Source: CAYMTR01 sp964393405
GTDB lineage: Bacteria > Bacteroidota > Bacteroidia > Bacteroidales > Prolixibacteraceae
Assembly: GCA_964393405.1 (NCBI GenBank)
Contig: CAYMTR010000072.1
Coordinates: 1 to 10,484, forward strand
Direction of reading: 5' to 3'
Length of the DNA: 10,484 bases
Below the pieces are notes generated by a model. It was not told the DNA's origin, did not search any database, and saw only the letters and a program-made list of their open reading frames with translations. Shown here in pieces: positions 7,477-10,484 of this stretch (the first letter of the stretch is position 1; the number at the start of each line of letters is the position of its first letter). Made by a program: the position numbers and the translations under genes.

Positions 7477-7520
7477 GAAAAAGGCTGTGTAATTTACTAT
7501 TTACACAGCCTCTTTTTTTT
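7477..7520. terminator. Strong bidirectional intrinsic terminator
   Basis: Eleven-base stem AGGCTGTGTAA (7482-7492) and TTACACAGCCT (7501-7511) with an eight-base loop. The plus strand continues with C and eight T (7513-7520); the minus strand continues with five T (7477-7481). It sits 14 bases past the stop of the LamG-type adhesin gene and also blocks readthrough from the plus-strand GT2 gene, as expected between convergent genes. Confidence 0.9.
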
Positions 7521-7534
7521 ACTCAATAGTTTTA

Positions 7535-9961
7535 TTACTTAAGCAAAAGCTTTCCATTTATAACACTTGAACCATTTTTAATACTATAAATATATTCTTT
7601 TGCACTAAAATCAGTTACATCAAGTGTATATGATTTTTGATTCGTTAACCTGATATCCTTAATTAATTTTCCTTCAATTGAGAATATCTTCAGAAAAACA
7701 GCTTCATTGTCATCGGCGAATTCAAATATCACATGATCAGTTGCAGGATTAGGAAAAACTCTCACGATATCAGCCATTTCATTATTAATTGCAGAAGCAC
7801 CGCTTGCTACAACTGTAAATGATTGAACTGTGCTGACAGTACCATCACTCACAGTAAAGGAAACATTGTAATTTCCAGGATTAGCCGGAGTACCTGTAAG
7901 TAATCCATTACCTGCGTTTGCGTCAAACCGTAACCAAGATGGTTTTTCTGTACAGGTTAATGTGAGTGGTTGTGATTCTGCATCGGATGTGTATATCCAA
8001 TAATTATACACTTGACCAGTTTGAGCTGTAAGTACAGCCGTAGATGTAAATACAGGAGCATCATTAACAGCAGTAACGGCTATGGAAAGATTATATGATA
8101 CAGTTGCGGATCCATCTGAAAGTTCAACCGGTACAGTTAAGGTACCATTAAAGTTTTCATTTGGAGTAATGGTTAAACCACTAAAAGTATAGTTAGTTCC
8201 ACTTTTAACAGTAAGAGTATGGTCATTTGGATAGCTATTGTCAACATCCGTAACATTTAATGAAGTCAAGGTTAAGGCTATGGAAACGTCTTCATTGGTT
8301 GTAAGTAAAGCCTGACTATTTATGACAGGAGCATCGTTGACCTGATTTACGGTAATTGTAAAGTTTTGCTCAACATATGCACCCGTATTGTCAGTAACAC
8401 GTAAACTAACATCATAGTCTTTTGATGCTTCCAAACCAACCTGATTGTTTGTTGGAGTACCTCCCAATTTATGAGTTGACGTATTAAAGGTCATCCATGA
8501 AGGGAGTATCTCGGCACTATACGTCAGTGTTGAACCTGCATCAATATCTGATGCTACCATGGTATAAGTGAACTCTGCATCTTCATTAACTGAAGTCGCT
8601 GGTGATGATGAGATTACTGGTAAATCATTAACGTTATTTACGGTAATAGTAAAAGTTTGAGAAACAGGAACTGTTCCGTCAGTTACAGTAAGGGTAATAT
8701 TATATGTACCCACATGAGCATTGGTTGGAGTGCCAGACAATACACCGGTTTCGGTATTAAATGATAACCATGCAGGAAGAGTTGAGGATGATAATACAAC
8801 AACATCACTCTCATTTATTTCCCGATAAGTAAAAGTATAACTATAGGCAACATCTTCAGTGGCACTAACTTTGGCAGTTGAAGTAATTATTGGAGCAGTA
8901 TTACCAGGTTGACATATCGGATCACCATCTGTTCCGTATTTATTTAAGTTAGATACATCAGTGGGAGTAAGTAGCCTATTATAATATGCTACCTCATCAA
9001 GATATCCAGAAAATGGGTATGTATTACCGTCATTACCAGTGTACCAGAAACCTAAAGAGAAAACACCTGTACCAGTGTAGTTGTCTTTCCAATAATCATA
9101 ATATCCGGTTGTAACATTAGTTTTGTCAATATAAATCTTTTTAACGCAATCTCCAGTAAGTTTTCCATCGAATGTTGCTACAACATGATGCCATTCATAA
9201 TCATCAATTACAGTAGAGCTTACTAATATGTCTTCATCGCTTCCATTATCTCTAACTCCAAATCTAATCATTTCTGTAACAACATCCCATTCTACAAACC
9301 ATCTTCCTGTTTCAGTATATCTTCCAACCAGTACTTCTGGCCTAGTAGGTGATACAAGGCTAGCCTGATTCTTGAACCAAAACGATACACTAAAATCGTC
9401 ATCACCAGCAAATTGAAATGGTGTCTGATCTGCTACTGTATAACATTTATCCTGATAATTAGTAGGGGTAAAAAGCACAGAATTGCCATTCATGGCATGA
9501 TTGCTTATTACTGGTTCAGGTTCCGTTGGGCCAAAGAATGCTGCATCATGCCCATTAGCAATATCAGGAAGTGAAGTTCCATTCTTAGCATCAAGAGGCC
9601 AATAACCGACCAGGTTGTTATCACAAACTATCGCATCAGTAAGATACAAATAATATTCCTGATAATATGTACCCCTATCGTTTATTGCCTGAATTCTTAC
9701 TTTGCCACCTTTGGTTAGGTCGTCTGGCAACCAAGAGACTAATCCAGTAGCGGAATTAATAGACATCCCTTCTGGTTTAGCAATAAGGGAGTATACAGGT
9801 GCCGTTCCCCCAACAACTGTTTCAACCTGATAGGTATATGTCTGATTTAGATAGGCAATCGAGTCAGGTTCACTTGTAAAGATGATTTGACCTTGAGTTC
9901 GACAAAACAAAAACAAAGAAAGAATCATCAAGTAAGATTTCAGATAGTTAAATTTTTTCAT
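7535..9961 (-). CDS. Secreted LamG/cadherin-like surface protein with T9SS tail
   Basis: 808 residues. Residues 1-24 are a signal peptide (MKKFNYLKSYLMILSLFLFC, then RTQGQ); Cys20 is not in a lipobox. Residues 26-108 form a putative Ig (He_PIG-like) domain with GMSINSATGLVSWLP. Residues 115-343 are a LamG/concanavalin A-like jelly roll: NLVGYWPLDA, DFSVSFWFKN, YEWHHVVATFDG, GYLDEVAYYNRLLTPTDV. Four cadherin/dystroglycan-like or Ig-like modules follow at about 355-444, 446-542, 543-633 and 634-719, joined by NVNDLPVI or VNDAPVxxS boundaries; three carry the WLSFNTETGVLSGTP-type He_PIG core and the third (543-633) does not. Residues 729-808 are a T9SS type A sorting domain (VFPNPATDHVIF, IFSIEGKLI, NGKLLLK). 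It should be displayed outside the cell; glycan binding or adhesion is inferred, and no catalytic site was seen. Monocistronic, ended by the strong hairpin at 7482-7511; no convincing promoter, only TATTCTTTG at 9988-9996. Confidence 0.88.
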   Translation of the reverse strand: MKKFNYLKSYLMILSLFLFCRTQGQIIFTSEPDSIAYLNQTYTYQVETVVGGTAPVYSLIAKPEGMSINSATGLVSWLPDDLTKGGKVRIQAINDRGTYYQEYYLYLTDAIVCDNNLVGYWPLDAKNGTSLPDIANGHDAAFFGPTEPEPVISNHAMNGNSVLFTPTNYQDKCYTVADQTPFQFAGDDDFSVSFWFKNQASLVSPTRPEVLVGRYTETGRWFVEWDVVTEMIRFGVRDNGSDEDILVSSTVIDDYEWHHVVATFDGKLTGDCVKKIYIDKTNVTTGYYDYWKDNYTGTGVFSLGFWYTGNDGNTYPFSGYLDEVAYYNRLLTPTDVSNLNKYGTDGDPICQPGNTAPIITSTAKVSATEDVAYSYTFTYREINESDVVVLSSSTLPAWLSFNTETGVLSGTPTNAHVGTYNITLTVTDGTVPVSQTFTITVNNVNDLPVISSSPATSVNEDAEFTYTMVASDIDAGSTLTYSAEILPSWMTFNTSTHKLGGTPTNNQVGLEASKDYDVSLRVTDNTGAYVEQNFTITVNQVNDAPVINSQALLTTNEDVSIALTLTSLNVTDVDNSYPNDHTLTVKSGTNYTFSGLTITPNENFNGTLTVPVELSDGSATVSYNLSIAVTAVNDAPVFTSTAVLTAQTGQVYNYWIYTSDAESQPLTLTCTEKPSWLRFDANAGNGLLTGTPANPGNYNVSFTVSDGTVSTVQSFTVVASGASAINNEMADIVRVFPNPATDHVIFEFADDNEAVFLKIFSIEGKLIKDIRLTNQKSYTLDVTDFSAKEYIYSIKNGSSVINGKLLLK

Positions 9962-10072
9962 ATTATTCTGATTTTAAATGTGTAAAACAAAGAATACATA
10001 TTTTAATAAACACTAAGCTTAATTGCATATTTAAAATAAAATCGTCCTGTATTGAACAATTACCTTATTCTA

Positions 10073-10201
10073 TTAAATTTCTGACATATCTTTCATATCA
10101 CAAAAAAAGAGCAAGAATTTGCCAATCAAAAAAGCTATAGCAAAGCTAATAATTCTCTTAATATCTGATTCCAGTGTTATTGAAAATTTGATAACCGACA
10201 T
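10073..10201 (-). CDS. Possible small membrane protein, 42 residues (doubtful)
   Basis: An ATG-to-TAA frame read directly on the minus strand. The middle, IISFAIAFLIGKFLLFF (residues 17-33), is hydrophobic enough for one membrane span, and charged residues flank it on both sides. A -7-like TAATTTTG box lies about 50 bases upstream but has no proper -33 partner, and no Shine-Dalgarno is clear. In AT-rich DNA a frame this short with hydrophobic content can arise by chance. No family recognised. Confidence 0.2.
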   Translation of the reverse strand: MSVIKFSITLESDIKRIISFAIAFLIGKFLLFFCDMKDMSEI

Positions 10202-10433
10202 ATAATTATTGACTAAATACATTTACGTATTTATTTAACTGGAGTTTCCCAAAATTAATCAGTGAAGAGTGATGATTAAAAAGAATCAACATTGGAGCCA
10301 ATCCTAACCTAAATTATTAATAGTAAATGTTGAACTAAATCCGCCTACACGGATGGCTTAATTCAAAACCAGATAATTCTTTTTTCTCCGATCAATTGCT
10401 TATAATGCGAATTAAGAGTTAAAAATTAGAAAT

Positions 10434-10484
10434 CACTACTGTCCGACTAAAATAAGATAAGATGGGGTACTCCCCGAAGGTTTC
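10434..10484. mobile_element. Possible insertion-sequence end at window edge (doubtful)
   Basis: From about 10436 the sequence reads CTGTCCGACTAAAATAAG and then a GGGG-TACT-CCCC block, more GC-rich than the gap before it. The first part resembles, from memory, terminal repeats of some Bacteroidota IS4-type elements. The partner repeat and any transposase would lie outside the window, so this cannot be confirmed here. Confidence 0.2.

Larger units (their letters stand above)
9962..10484. other. Intergenic region, mostly unexplained
   Basis: 523 bases upstream of the adhesin gene, very AT-rich. Contents: -7-like boxes on the minus strand at 10141-10148 (TAGCTTTG) and 10250-10257 (TAATTTTG), neither with a well-spaced TTTG; a perfect TAAATAC-ATTTAC-GTATTTA hairpin at 10214-10233; an ATCCG-CCTACA-CGGAT hairpin at 10339-10354; a possible 42-codon minus-strand reading frame (listed separately); and a right edge that changes character from about 10436. 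No recognisable gene otherwise. Confidence 0.5.

Noticed and set aside
9890..9961. Cys20 of the adhesin as a lipoprotein cysteine
   Set aside because: The residues before it (LFLF) do not form a lipobox, and the T9SS tail already explains surface location.

Overview
This is an AT-rich window with the marks of a Bacteroidota chromosome. Two large exported proteins end in type IX secretion (T9SS) type A sorting domains, promoter-like sites fit the Bacteroidota consensus (TTTG about 20 bases before TAnnTTTG), Shine-Dalgarno sequences are weak, and an insertion-sequence remnant resembles IS4-type transposases common in this phylum. No rRNA, tRNA, CRISPR array or replication origin was seen. Genus cannot be judged from the window.

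Layout, left to right. 1-354 is non-coding apart from small hairpins, one of which could be a minus-strand terminator. 355-2404 (minus) is a two-gene unit: a GT4 glycosyltransferase overlaps by 14 bases a fused Alg14/Alg13-type (PssD-PssE-type) glycosyltransferase; a candidate promoter lies at 2456-2486. 2546-3097 (plus) is a decayed IS4-type transposase whose stop overlaps the stop of the next gene. 3094-5991 (minus) is a 965-residue secreted protein combining a PL14-like polysaccharide lyase domain, two nearly identical cadherin-like repeats, a right-handed beta-helix and a T9SS tail. A 247-base divergent promoter region follows. 6239-7159 (plus) is a GT2 glycosyltransferase. 7160-7534 holds two strong hairpins that can terminate transcription in both directions. 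7535-9961 (minus) is an 808-residue secreted adhesin-like protein: Ig-like, LamG-like, four cadherin/Ig-like modules and a T9SS tail. 9962-10484 is mostly unexplained and may touch the end of another mobile element at the right edge.

How the genes may work together (inference): three sugar transferases from different families beside two T9SS cargo proteins, one lyase-like and one carbohydrate-binding-like, look like part of a surface or exopolysaccharide locus in which polymer assembly, trimming and cell-surface adhesion are linked. No polymerase, flippase or sugar-nucleotide enzymes are in view, so this would be only a piece of such a locus. I see no clearly undescribed system. The most unusual items are the PL14-like/beta-helix fusion with an apparent Arg-to-Gly change in its catalytic set, and the single-chain Alg14-Alg13 protein.
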